Below, in pieces: positions 38,867 through 47,251 of a DNA stretch of 64,000 nucleotides. Both the position numbers and the translations under genes were made by a program. Location: positions 62,001 through 126,000 of the forward strand of contig NZ_JAAAPL010000004.1 of NCBI RefSeq assembly GCF_011317445.1. Reading direction: 5' to 3'. The first letter of the stretch is position 1. Every line of letters starts with the position of its first letter. Source of the stretch: Chelativorans multitrophicus. GTDB taxonomy: Bacteria > Pseudomonadota > Alphaproteobacteria > Rhizobiales > Rhizobiaceae. A model generated the notes under the pieces. That model searched no databases. It was not told the origin of the DNA and was given only the letters and a program-made list of their open reading frames with translations.

Positions 38867-39934
38867 ATGTCACAATCTGTAGAGCTGCATCACATCGGCA
38901 TGGCCTTCGGCCAAACCCGGGCCGTCTCGGATGTTTCCTTCACCGTTGGCGGCGGAGAATTCTTCTCGATCCTCGGGCCTTCGGGCTGCGGCAAGACGAC
39001 GATCCTGCGCATGACCGCGGGATTCCTGGAACCGACCGAAGGAACGATCCTTATCGGCGGGCGCGACATGAGAGGGCTCGGGCCCGATCAGCGCCCGACC
39101 GCAATGATCTTCCAGTCACTCGCTCTTTTCCCGCTTATGCCGGTTTGGGAGAACATCGCCTTCGGTCTGGAGGCACGCGGCGTGGCCAAACGCACGCGAA
39201 AGGCAAAGGCCGAGGAACTCCTGAAGCTGGTCGCGCTCGAGGGGCTCGGGAACCGGATGCCGGGCGAACTGTCCGGCGGACAACGCCAGCGCGTGGCAAT
39301 AGCTCGGGCGCTTGCGGTCGAGCCGCAGGTCCTGCTTCTCGACGAACCGCTTTCGGCGCTCGACCTCAAGCTTCGGCAGCGCATGCGTGCGGAACTGCGT
39401 GCCCTCCAGAAGCGCACCGGAGTCACCTTCATCTACATCACGCATGACCAATCGGAAGCCCTGGCCATGTCGGATCGTGTGGCCGTGATGAGCGCCGGGG
39501 TTCTGCAGCAGGTGGGCGCGCCGCGGGAACTTTACGACAATCCTGCCACCCCCTTCGTCGCTCGCTTTGTTGGCGAAACCAACGCGATTCCCGGGAAGGT
39601 GACCGCCATCGACGACGGGATCGCGACCATTGAAAGTGCATATGGCCCCTTGCGTGGGCGCGCTGGCAATGGACTGTCCGTCAGTATGGCCGCGAAGCTC
39701 TATGTCCGCCCGGAAGCGCTGGAGCAGCGGCCGGACGGAGACGGCTATCTGAGGGCCGCCATCGAGCGCATTGACTTTGAGGGCGCGTTTGCGCTGGCCC
39801 ATGGCAGGCTTCCCGACGGCAGTATGCTCATTGCATCCATTCCGAGCACGGAACTTGCGGGCGCTCCTTCCATAGGCGCTCCCGCGGATTTCAGCTTCCG
39901 CCCTGCAAATGCGGTGGTACTGTCTGATGGCTGA
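38867..39934 (+). CDS. Polyamine-type ABC transporter ATPase
   Basis: 355 residues. Walker A GPSGCGKTT, signature LSGGQRQRVAIARAL, Walker B LLLDEPLSALD, followed by a C-terminal TOBE domain (about 285-350), the PotA layout. The ATG at 38867 is 47 bases after the binding-protein gene. The 3' end overlaps the first permease by 8 bases. Confidence 0.93.
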   Translation: MSQSVELHHIGMAFGQTRAVSDVSFTVGGGEFFSILGPSGCGKTTILRMTAGFLEPTEGTILIGGRDMRGLGPDQRPTAMIFQSLALFPLMPVWENIAFGLEARGVAKRTRKAKAEELLKLVALEGLGNRMPGELSGGQRQRVAIARALAVEPQVLLLDEPLSALDLKLRQRMRAELRALQKRTGVTFIYITHDQSEALAMSDRVAVMSAGVLQQVGAPRELYDNPATPFVARFVGETNAIPGKVTAIDDGIATIESAYGPLRGRAGNGLSVSMAAKLYVRPEALEQRPDGDGYLRAAIERIDFEGAFALAHGRLPDGSMLIASIPSTELAGAPSIGAPADFSFRPANAVVLSDG

Positions 39935-40808
39935 GCTATACCGGCGTTTCGGCAGCGGACTGGGAACGCTTTTTCTGGCGCTGGTGGCCGTTTGGCTTGC
40001 CGGCATGGTGCTCGCGCCGAACCTCATGATGATCGACTACGCGTTCCGGCCCAATCTGCTTCCGGCGGAGATCGGCGGGCCTCGCGACGTCTATTCGCTC
40101 GACAACATCCTCTATCTCGCCAATGAGAGCGTCCATCGCACCATCTTCTTCAAGACCGTATGGGCCAGCGCCCTGGTCGCCTTCCTCACGCTCGTGGTAT
40201 GCTACCCGCCGGCATACTGGCTTGCGCAGCGCGCCACCCCCAACCATACGGCCGTGGTGCTGCTTGCGCTCACCATCCCTTTCTGGATCAACGAGGTGCT
40301 GCGCACGCTTGCCTGGTATATCCTGCTTGCTTTCCGCGGCCCGCTGAACGCGGTGCTTCTCGCACTCGGCATCATCGACCAGCCGATGCGCTGGTATGGC
40401 GATGCCGGCGTGCTTGCCGGCATGGTCTACGCCTATATCCTCTTCATGCTCTTCCCCATCTACAACGCGATCGAATCCCTCGACAGATCGCAGATCGAGG
40501 CGGCGCGGGACCTTGGCGCCTCCATCTGGCGAACGCATTGGCGTGTCGTGATCCCGCATGCGAAGGCGGGGATCGCCACGGGCTGCGTCTTCACCTTCAT
40601 GCTGGCCGCCGGAAGCTATGTTGCGCCGGCCCTTCTAGGCGCGCCGGGAAGCCGATGGTTCACCGAGATCATCTACAACTGGTTCTTCGAAGGCGGTGAC
40701 TGGAATCGTGGAGCCGCCTATGCGCTTGTGCTGCTGGTGCTGTGCCTCACGGTTGTGCTTGTCACGCTGCGGATCGCGCGCGTGAACCTGACGGACGTGG
40801 CGAAATGA
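39927..40808 (+). CDS. Polyamine-type ABC permease (PotB-like)
   Basis: 293 residues, about six transmembrane helices. The EAA coupling loop is EAARDLGASIWRTHWRVVIPHAKAG. It pairs with the next permease to form the inner-membrane channel. Start at 39927 overlaps the ATPase stop. Confidence 0.92.
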   Translation: MAELYRRFGSGLGTLFLALVAVWLAGMVLAPNLMMIDYAFRPNLLPAEIGGPRDVYSLDNILYLANESVHRTIFFKTVWASALVAFLTLVVCYPPAYWLAQRATPNHTAVVLLALTIPFWINEVLRTLAWYILLAFRGPLNAVLLALGIIDQPMRWYGDAGVLAGMVYAYILFMLFPIYNAIESLDRSQIEAARDLGASIWRTHWRVVIPHAKAGIATGCVFTFMLAAGSYVAPALLGAPGSRWFTEIIYNWFFEGGDWNRGAAYALVLLVLCLTVVLVTLRIARVNLTDVAK

Positions 40809-41608
40809 ACGCGGCCGACCGCATCGCACGCGGCCTCTTCGCCTTCTATTTCGTGGCATTCTTTGTCTACCTTTTTGCCCCGCTCGCAATCATGGCGGCG
40901 GCGACGTTCAACACGAGCCGCTTTCCGACTATCACGCCCTGGCAGGGCACGACGCTCGACTGGTTCAACCAGTTGGCGGCAGATACCGGCATGTGGCAGT
41001 CGCTCCGCACTTCGATCCTCGTTGCCTTCTTCGTCGTCGCTGTAGCGCTCCCCATTGGCACGGCAGCTGCCCTCATGCTGACCAGTCTCCACGCGCGGGC
41101 GCGAAGCTTTCTTTACGCGGTGATGGTTTCACCGCTGCTCACCCCCGGCGTGGTCGTCGGCATCTCCACTCTGGTGCTGTGGCGGCAACTCGGCGTTGGC
41201 GGCGGCATATTTCTGATCGTGCTGGCACAGGCAAGCTTCATCATCTGCTATGTGATGCTGATGGTTGCGGCCCGCCTGCAACGTTTTGACCGCACCCAGG
41301 AAGAGGCGGCGATCGGCCTCGGGGCCTCCAAGTTCATGATGTTCCGGCGCGTGATGCTGCCGTTTTTGAAGCCTGCGCTGATTGCGGCTGCGTTTCTCGC
41401 GGTTTTGCAGTCGATCGAGAACTACAACACGACGCTCTTCGTGCGCGGCTTCGATACACCGCTGACCGTCTATATCGCGACGAAGGTGCGCACGGGCCTG
41501 ACGCCTGCGGTGAACGCCTTGGCGCTTATCATGATTGCGGTCACAATTATCGGCGCGATCGTCTATGAGGTTGTGCGTCGGCGCTCGCGCAGCTCCATTG
41601 ACGTCTGA
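40805..41608 (+). CDS. Polyamine-type ABC permease (PotC-like)
   Basis: 267 residues, about six transmembrane helices, with the EAA loop EEAAIGLGASKFMMFRRVMLPFLKPA (shown in part). The start overlaps the previous permease by 4 bases (ATGA). It ends the operon, 22 bases before the tRNA-Leu promoter. Confidence 0.92.
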   Translation: MNAADRIARGLFAFYFVAFFVYLFAPLAIMAAATFNTSRFPTITPWQGTTLDWFNQLAADTGMWQSLRTSILVAFFVVAVALPIGTAAALMLTSLHARARSFLYAVMVSPLLTPGVVVGISTLVLWRQLGVGGGIFLIVLAQASFIICYVMLMVAARLQRFDRTQEEAAIGLGASKFMMFRRVMLPFLKPALIAAAFLAVLQSIENYNTTLFVRGFDTPLTVYIATKVRTGLTPAVNALALIMIAVTIIGAIVYEVVRRRSRSSIDV

Positions 41609-41629
41609 ACGAAAAACGAAGAAACCGCG

Positions 41630-41658
41630 TTGACAGTCGTCGCGCCGCCGCTTACATC
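41630..41658 (+). promoter_or_regulatory. Promoter of tRNA-Leu
   Basis: TTGACA (41630-41635), 17-base spacer, TACATC (41653-41658), placed 13 bases before the tRNA. A near-consensus sigma-70 site, so the tRNA does not depend on the ABC operon. Confidence 0.75.
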
Positions 41659-41671
41659 GGCTGCGCACCTA

Positions 41672-41756
41672 GCCCAGGTGGCGGAATTGGTAGACGCGCA
41701 CGGTTCAGGTCCGTGTGCCGCGAGGCGTGGAGGTTCGAGTCCTCTCCTGGGCACCA
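41672..41756 (+). tRNA. tRNA-Leu (anticodon CAG)
   Basis: 85 bases including an encoded CCA. Acceptor stem GCCCAGG/CCTGGGC, D arm with GGTAGACGC, anticodon stem CACGG/CCGTG around TTCAGGT, a long variable arm typical of class II tRNA, and T loop TTCGAGT. It reads CUG codons, the main leucine codon here. Confidence 0.96.
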
Positions 41757-41888
41757 GCCCCGATCGATTCGGAGGGCTGGCGCAACTCTGCTTCCAAGAG
41801 AATGTTCGATTTCTGCGAGGCTCGCCAGCCTTGATCGCGCCGCTTCGGATGTGAGCGGCGCGAGTGGCTCTTTACACCTGCGGTGCGC

Positions 41889-42533
41889 TTAGCACCTTAC
41901 TATCCCTGCAAGACCACATCTATCGGGGCCTTCGCCACGCTGTGGCCCGGTGTCGCCCCGTCTGCGGATATCAAAGCCTGACCGTCTATCTTCTGCTCGG
42001 TCACGCTCCCGAGGCTGCACACGAACCCTTTCCCGGTCCCGCTCACGTTCCCAGCGATCGCGATCGCGGTCCCATCTGTCGCGGTCCCGGTCCCGTCTAT
42101 CGCCATCCCAGTCCCGCCTGTCGCGATCCCAGTCCCCGCGACGCCACCGATCACGATCGCGGTACCAGGGCCGGTCGCTGTACCACCGGTCCCAGTAGGA
42201 ACCGAACTCGAACGTGATGACGGGCAGGCCAAGACGGGGTGCATATTCCGGGACATAGACCCTGCGTTCGCGATACATCATTTGCAGGTAAGATGCGCTG
42301 ACCCAGCCGCGATAGCCGCGCCAGCTCGTATCGCACCACCTCCAGCCATTGGTGCAGCCATAGACCTCGACGGCTGCGCCCTGTGGAAGCGTCATTACTC
42401 TTGGATACTGCGTACTTGGGCCGGCACGCATATTGACATTGCCGGTTGTGAACGCGTTGGCCGCCGCTGCAACACCGGGCAGCGCCAGCGCGGCCCCAAA
42501 CGCGGCAGCCGCCAGCAGAAGACGGGTTTTCAT
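41889..42533 (-). CDS. Exported SH3 protein with D/R-rich tail
   Basis: 214 residues: signal peptide (LLLAAAAFGAALALPGVAAA), an SH3-like domain (about 28-85; GNVNMRAGPSTQYPRVMTLP), then an Arg/Asp repeat tract at about 124-183 built on DRDRW and related units. The tract is a mixed-charge, probably disordered tail that may bind envelope polymers. The ATG at 42533 has AGGAG ahead on the minus strand. A second SH3 protein of similar type lies at 23608. Confidence 0.82.
   Translation of the reverse strand: MKTRLLLAAAAFGAALALPGVAAAANAFTTGNVNMRAGPSTQYPRVMTLPQGAAVEVYGCTNGWRWCDTSWRGYRGWVSASYLQMMYRERRVYVPEYAPRLGLPVITFEFGSYWDRWYSDRPWYRDRDRWRRGDWDRDRRDWDGDRRDRDRDRWDRDRDRWERERDRERVRVQPRERDRAEDRRSGFDIRRRGDTGPQRGEGPDRCGLAGIVRC
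41985..42164 (-). repeat. In-frame low-complexity Arg/Asp codon repeat
   Basis: About 60 codons, mostly CGG/CGC/CGT/CGA and GAC/GAT, encoding imperfect DRDRW-like units. On the + strand it shows as repeated TCGCGATCC and TCCCAGTCC-like words. Irregular unit length and full coding continuity mark it as slippage-prone coding DNA. Confidence 0.8.
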
Positions 42534-42817
42534 CGTAAAGCTCCTATTCCGCATCTCTTCCTTTTTGGAACGCTTTTTGGGGAGGGACAGTTCCTAGCCC
42601 CGGGAGGGGAAGAGACTCATGCGTTCTCCGATTAGAGAGGTACACATATCGAAAATGAACGTAATATGAATGTGATCCTTCCATAGCCGCTAGTATAATC
42701 AGATTTAGATGTCTTCATTCGGTCTGGCACCTCGATCCTCCTTCACATTATCGCCGATTCTCTGCCTCATTTAGCTTTTATTGGACCGGGACCTGCATTC
42801 TCCTGGGGGTCTACAAT

Positions 42818-43174
42818 ATGAAATCCTTGCTGCGCCGACGCGGCGCATTTGCTGTTACTGCCGCTATGCTTTTTGCGCTCATACCGGCTACGGCTCACGC
42901 TCAATGCGGCAGCGCGTCCTGGTATGCGCTTACGTCCAAAACTGCGTCCGGCGAGCGCATGAATCCGGCCGCAATGACCGCGGCGCACCGGAAACTTCCT
43001 TTTGGAACCAAGATCAAGGTGATCAACCGGCGGAATGGAAAGGCCGTGGTGGTGCGCATCAATGATCGCGGCCCGTTTGTTCGGGGGCGCATTCTCGATC
43101 TATCGAAGGCCGCGGCCGCAAAGTTAGGCTTCCTGGGTGCAGGACACACCCCTGTCTGCCTGGAGGTAAACTAA
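42818..43174 (+). CDS. RlpA-like double-psi beta-barrel protein
   Basis: 118 residues: signal peptide (TAAMLFALIPATAHA) then a DPBB/RlpA domain (CGSASWYALTSKTASGERMN, LPFGTKIKVINRRNGKAVVV, INDRGPFVRGRILDLSKAAA). No SPOR domain, so it is a minimal form. RlpA proteins act on peptidoglycan glycan strands; catalysis by this short form is unproven. Divergent from the SH3 protein gene. Confidence 0.88.
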   Translation: MKSLLRRRGAFAVTAAMLFALIPATAHAQCGSASWYALTSKTASGERMNPAAMTAAHRKLPFGTKIKVINRRNGKAVVVRINDRGPFVRGRILDLSKAAAAKLGFLGAGHTPVCLEVN

Positions 43175-43261
43175 GCGCTCCCGTGCCGGCAGAAAGTGTG
43201 GCCTTGGCCTCTTGGCGCTGGACGATTTCGAGCTCAAACTTGCTTCCGGGCTGGTAGCGGC

Positions 43262-44461
43262 TCACTTTGCGCGTGCGTCACCAGCAACGGAGAAGGTGCC
43301 GAAAAGGCTCGTCCGCTCTCGATACAGGGCGGGTATGGCAAGCGACCCCACGGCCAGAAGAGCAATCGCCGTCTTGATCCATTCCGAGAACGGACCATAG
43401 TGATAATCGGCGCTCTTCAACAGATAGACAACGACCACATGCCAGACATAGACCTGAAGCGAATGGCGGCCGATGAGGCGCAGGAACGACAGGTTGAAAA
43501 TGCGGCGCAATCCACTGCTCATCGCTCGGACGATCCGGTTTTCCGAGGCTGAGCCGGCCATGACCACCCAGGCAACCAGATATCCTGTCGCCATAAAATT
43601 CACCAGATAAACGAAGCTGAACTCGACCCGGTTGTCGAGGCTGGTGAAGCGCTGCGCCATGTCTTCAGGCAGGAAACCGAAAGTGAAGCCAAGACGAACG
43701 ACCATGAAGATCAGCACGAGCGCTAGGGCTGCCCAGGCCGGAGCGGCCTTCTCCGGCGTGATCATCCTGCTCCAGTCGATCTGCTTGGTCGCGGTCAGCG
43801 CGCCGAGAATAAGGCCGGACATGAAGACAATCTGCCAACCGAACACATTGAAGGCCGAGCGGAACAATTCGCCCTCATATATCCATTCCATGGCACGGTG
43901 CGTGCCGGCGCCCAGTGGAATGTACAGCCCGAGCTGCGCGGCGACCCAGACGATAATTGTCGTTGCGGCAACCCACCCCCAGCGTCCGGTCACGCAAAGC
44001 CAGATAAGCGGCGGCGAGACCAGCATGTAGATGATGTATTGCGGCAGGATATCCATATAGGTGGGCTGGTAGAGCAGCAGCAGCGATGCGATGGCGTAGA
44101 AGGGATCATGGCTGGCAAGCTTCCAAAGCCAGGGTTCCCAATAGGTAGAGGATTTGCTCAAGATCAAGCCGAGGATCACGACCGCGAAGATACAGCCTGC
44201 CGCATAGCGGTATATCTCCAACGCCCGCTTGCGGACTTTGCGGGCACCCGCTGCATATCCTTCTTTCAGCATACGGCGAGCATAGACCATGCCGACCAGC
44301 AAGCCCGACAAGAACACGAATCCCTGCGCGTCCTGCACATAACCAAGTTCGCTGTGATTGAACTTCACCAGCAAATATCCACCAGTGAAGGCCAGGTGAT
44401 TCAGCATCATGAAGACGAGGAAGTATCCTCGCATGCCGTCCAATATATCTAGGCGTCGCAT
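43262..44461 (-). CDS. OpgC-family membrane protein
   Basis: 399 residues with about ten transmembrane helices and the OpgC N-terminus LDILDGMRGYFLVFMMLNH and DAQGFVFLSGLLVGMVYARR. OpgC proteins add succinyl groups to osmoregulated periplasmic glucans; rhizobial homologues probably modify glucans or other envelope sugars. The ATG at 44461 follows GAGAG and lies 16 bases downstream of a strongly folded leader RNA, suggesting regulation at the RNA level. Confidence 0.82.
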   Translation of the reverse strand: MRRLDILDGMRGYFLVFMMLNHLAFTGGYLLVKFNHSELGYVQDAQGFVFLSGLLVGMVYARRMLKEGYAAGARKVRKRALEIYRYAAGCIFAVVILGLILSKSSTYWEPWLWKLASHDPFYAIASLLLLYQPTYMDILPQYIIYMLVSPPLIWLCVTGRWGWVAATTIIVWVAAQLGLYIPLGAGTHRAMEWIYEGELFRSAFNVFGWQIVFMSGLILGALTATKQIDWSRMITPEKAAPAWAALALVLIFMVVRLGFTFGFLPEDMAQRFTSLDNRVEFSFVYLVNFMATGYLVAWVVMAGSASENRIVRAMSSGLRRIFNLSFLRLIGRHSLQVYVWHVVVVYLLKSADYHYGPFSEWIKTAIALLAVGSLAIPALYRERTSLFGTFSVAGDARAK

Positions 44462-44477
44462 GAACTCTCGTCAGCTT

Positions 44478-44581
44478 GGGAGCGCCCCCGCAGGAGAACA
44501 GGACTAACCCGATCAGGTTCCCCGAACAGAATCACGATCTGTTCGGCGCGTTTGTACTGTGTCACTCCCGGGCGGGCTCCC
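44478..44581 (-). promoter_or_regulatory. Structured leader RNA of opgC (candidate cis-regulatory RNA)
   Basis: On the minus strand, GGGAGC (44581-44576) pairs with GCTCCC (44483-44478) and encloses two arms. One is a perfect 9-bp hairpin CCGAACAGA/TCTGTTCGG; the other closes with GGGGAAC/GTTCTCC around CTGATCGGGTTAGTCC. The result is a three-way junction ending 16 bases before the opgC start. The second arm contains GAACCTGATC, a word also found in the P4 region of TPP riboswitches, but the other TPP core elements are missing. I know no named class that matches. Confidence 0.5.
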
Positions 44582-44634
44582 TGCCCAACGACAACAAGCC
44601 GGCGCGGCGGTAACGGCCACGTCGATGGCCGGGC

Positions 44635-45687
44635 CTAGGCCGCCGTTTGCCTGGCGGCATGCCGCAGAAGCATCCCGAAGAGATCGCGGGGCTCATCCGG
44701 GTCGGCGAGCAGGTCGAGCCTGTCGAACAGGCCCGTCGATTGCAGCTTGTCGCGGACGTAACGCAGCGCTGAAAAGTCTTCGATGGCGAAGCCGACGGAA
44801 TCGAACAGCGTGATCTGCCGGTTATCGTGACGGCCCGCTGCTTCGCCCGCTAGAACCTGCCACAGTTCCGTGACGGCATGATCAGGCGCCAACTGCTGTA
44901 TCTCGCCTTCGATGCGGGTCTGGGGCGTATATTCGACGAAGATTTCGGAGCGCAGCAGAATGTCGCGGTGCAACTCGGTCTTGCCTGGGCAATCGCCGCC
45001 GACGGCATTTATGTGCACTCCCGGCCCTACCATATTGTCGGTCAAAATCGCTGCGCGCTGCTTGTCAGCCGTAACAGTGGTTATGACCTGGGCCTCTTCC
45101 ACCGCCTCCTGTCCCGTCTCGCAGAGGGTGATATCAAAGCCCTTTCCCGCCAGGTTCACCGCGCATTTGCGCGATGCGGACGGGTCCAGGTCGAACAATC
45201 TGAGTTTTCGAATGCCGAGCAGAGCCTTGAACGCGAGCGCCTGGAACTCCGACTGCGCGCCATTGCCGATGATCGCCATGCAGTCGGCGTGTTGTGGCGC
45301 AAGATATCTGGCGGCCAGAGCCGAGGTGGCCGCCGTGCGCAACGCTGTGAGGATGGTCATTTCCGTCAGGAGCATCGGATAGCCGTTGCCGACATCGGCA
45401 AGGACGCCGAAGGCTGTAACCGTCTGGCGCCCCTCGCGGGTGTTGCACGGATGTCCGTTTACATATTTGAAGCCGTAGAGCTGGCCGTCACTCGTCGGCA
45501 TCAGCTCAATCACTCCATCGCGGCTGTGGCAGGCCACGCGCGGCGTCTTGTCGAAGAGCGGCCAGCGGCGGAAGTCTTCCTCGATATAGCCGGCAAGTTC
45601 GGTCAGGAATTGCTCTACGCCGGTGCGCATCACCAGCGTCATCATGTGATCGACGCTGACAAAGGGGACGATATTCAAATTATCCAT
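44635..45687 (-). CDS. ocd: Ornithine cyclodeaminase
   Basis: 350 residues of the OCD/mu-crystallin family, converting L-ornithine to proline and ammonia with bound NAD. The Rossmann stretch MAIIGNGAQSEFQALAFKALLG and the substrate-site lysine/aspartate region (VNAVGGDCPGKTELH) are clear. It overlaps the arginase gene by 8 bases, so arginine to ornithine to proline forms one unit. Confidence 0.92.
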   Translation of the reverse strand: MDNLNIVPFVSVDHMMTLVMRTGVEQFLTELAGYIEEDFRRWPLFDKTPRVACHSRDGVIELMPTSDGQLYGFKYVNGHPCNTREGRQTVTAFGVLADVGNGYPMLLTEMTILTALRTAATSALAARYLAPQHADCMAIIGNGAQSEFQALAFKALLGIRKLRLFDLDPSASRKCAVNLAGKGFDITLCETGQEAVEEAQVITTVTADKQRAAILTDNMVGPGVHINAVGGDCPGKTELHRDILLRSEIFVEYTPQTRIEGEIQQLAPDHAVTELWQVLAGEAAGRHDNRQITLFDSVGFAIEDFSALRYVRDKLQSTGLFDRLDLLADPDEPRDLFGMLLRHAARQTAA

Positions 45688-46609
45688 GTGAGTAGCTCCG
45701 CGTCGGCCGGTCCATAATGCGGCGTCCCATCAGGCTGGAGGCCAGATCGACCATCAGGGTTGCCGTGCGGCCACGTTCATCGAGAAAGGGATTGAGCTCG
45801 ACCAGGTCCAGACTGCTGACGAGGCCGCTATCGTGCAGCATTTCCATCACCAGATGTGCCTCGCGAAAGGTCGCTCCGCCCGGCACGGTGGTGCCGACCG
45901 CCGGCGCGATCGAGGGATCGAGGAAGTCGACGTCCAGGCTGACATGCAGCAGTCCGTCCTGCGAGGCGACCCGCTCCAGAAAAGCGCGCAGAAGCGGCGC
46001 AACGCCGTGCTCGTCGATGGCGCGCATATCGTACATGGTCACGCCCGCCTCATTGATGGCGATACGTTCAGCGGGATCGATACTGCGGATGCCCATTACG
46101 CAGGTGCGGAATGGATCGACGGCGGCCATTAGCGGAGGGAAATAGCCGTCGAAGCCCGGTTGTCCGGTGGCATAGGCCAGCGGCACCCCATGAAGGTTGC
46201 CGCTCACCGTGCTGTCCAGCGTGTGGAAATCGGTGTGCGCATCGAGCCATAACACGAAAAGCGGACGCCTGAGTTCTGCAGCCCGTTGAGCGATGCCGGA
46301 AACCGTTCCAGCGGATATGCTGTGGTCGCCGCCGAGAAAGATGGGCAGCGCGTCGGCGCTGGCGCGATAGGCCGCCTCTGCAAGAGCGGCGGTCCAGCCG
46401 GCGATCTCGGATAATGACCTGAGGACTGAGTTCGGATGGGCAAGTGGAGACTGAAGCTTGGGGCTCACATTGCCCAGATCCTCGACTGTGTGGCCAAGCT
46501 CGCTCAATGCTTCGACCAATCCCGCGACGCGAAGCGCGCTCGGGCCCATGTCGCATCCTCTGCACCCTGCACCGTCTTGAACGGGTGCCCCCAGGATTTT
46601 GCAACGCAT
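45680..46609 (-). CDS. rocF: Arginase
   Basis: 309 residues. The manganese ligands are in GGDHSIS, WLDAHTDFHT and SLDVDFLDP, with NLHGVPLA also conserved. It hydrolyses arginine to ornithine and urea. First gene of rocF-ocd, divergent from an Lrp-type regulator that probably responds to arginine or ornithine. Confidence 0.95.
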   Translation of the reverse strand: MRCKILGAPVQDGAGCRGCDMGPSALRVAGLVEALSELGHTVEDLGNVSPKLQSPLAHPNSVLRSLSEIAGWTAALAEAAYRASADALPIFLGGDHSISAGTVSGIAQRAAELRRPLFVLWLDAHTDFHTLDSTVSGNLHGVPLAYATGQPGFDGYFPPLMAAVDPFRTCVMGIRSIDPAERIAINEAGVTMYDMRAIDEHGVAPLLRAFLERVASQDGLLHVSLDVDFLDPSIAPAVGTTVPGGATFREAHLVMEMLHDSGLVSSLDLVELNPFLDERGRTATLMVDLASSLMGRRIMDRPTRSYSHG

Positions 46610-46740
46610 GCCTTTTTGTCTCGCAGCTTTTTCCAGCGGATTAAAGCTGAACCGCGCGGCGGTTTATATGGCGTGATTTGGCAAGGCGAGCGTGCTAATT
46701 TACATTCTGAGAAGCAAAAATTGCCAGATCGAGAAGCAGA

Positions 46741-47178
46741 ATGGACGAACTGGACGAAAGATTGATCACTTTGCTTCGCCACAATGCCCGCCGAAGCATT
46801 TCCGACCTGGCAGCCGACCTTGGCGTCTCGCGCGCCACCGCTCGCGCCCGGCTTGCACGGCTGGAGCACTCCGGCGAGATCGTCGGCTATACGGTCATCC
46901 TACGCGCCGACACGACCAACCAACCGGTTCGTGGCATCATGATGATCGAAATCGAAGGTCAGGTGACCGACAGGGTAATCCGGACGCTTGGGGGCTTGCC
47001 CGCGGTTTCGGCGATCCATACGACGAATGGTCGGTGGGATTTGATCGTGGAACTGGGAACGAGCACACTGGCTGATTTCGATGCCGTGCTGCGCCGCATA
47101 CGCCTCATTGCCGGCATTGCAAACAGCGAGACCAGTCTTCTGTTGGCTACGCCGCGCAGCACCAAAGCCAAACTATAA
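46741..47178 (+). CDS. Lrp/AsnC-family regulator of arginine catabolism
   Basis: 145 residues: N-terminal HTH (LDERLITLLRHNARRSISDLAADLGVSRATARARLARLE, partly shown) and C-terminal RAM domain. The divergent position, 131 bases from rocF, is that of the rhizobial arginase activator. The A/T-rich stretch at about 46697-46730 is the probable operator. Confidence 0.9.
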   Translation: MDELDERLITLLRHNARRSISDLAADLGVSRATARARLARLEHSGEIVGYTVILRADTTNQPVRGIMMIEIEGQVTDRVIRTLGGLPAVSAIHTTNGRWDLIVELGTSTLADFDAVLRRIRLIAGIANSETSLLLATPRSTKAKL

Positions 47179-47251
47179 TTTCAAGGCGTACCGCCGCCGC
47201 CGTGCAGGCAGGACGTGGGCTTCGCCATCGCCGAACACGCATGCCGTGCGC

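Noticed and set aside
41985-42164. Possible CRISPR or non-coding tandem repeat
   Set aside because: Units are irregular and short, with no spacers, and the tract is in frame within a credible secreted protein.
44478-44581. TPP riboswitch upstream of opgC
   Set aside because: Only the GAACCTGATC word and the three-way outline match. The CTGAGA and 3' GCG-AGGGA elements needed for thiamine pyrophosphate binding are absent.
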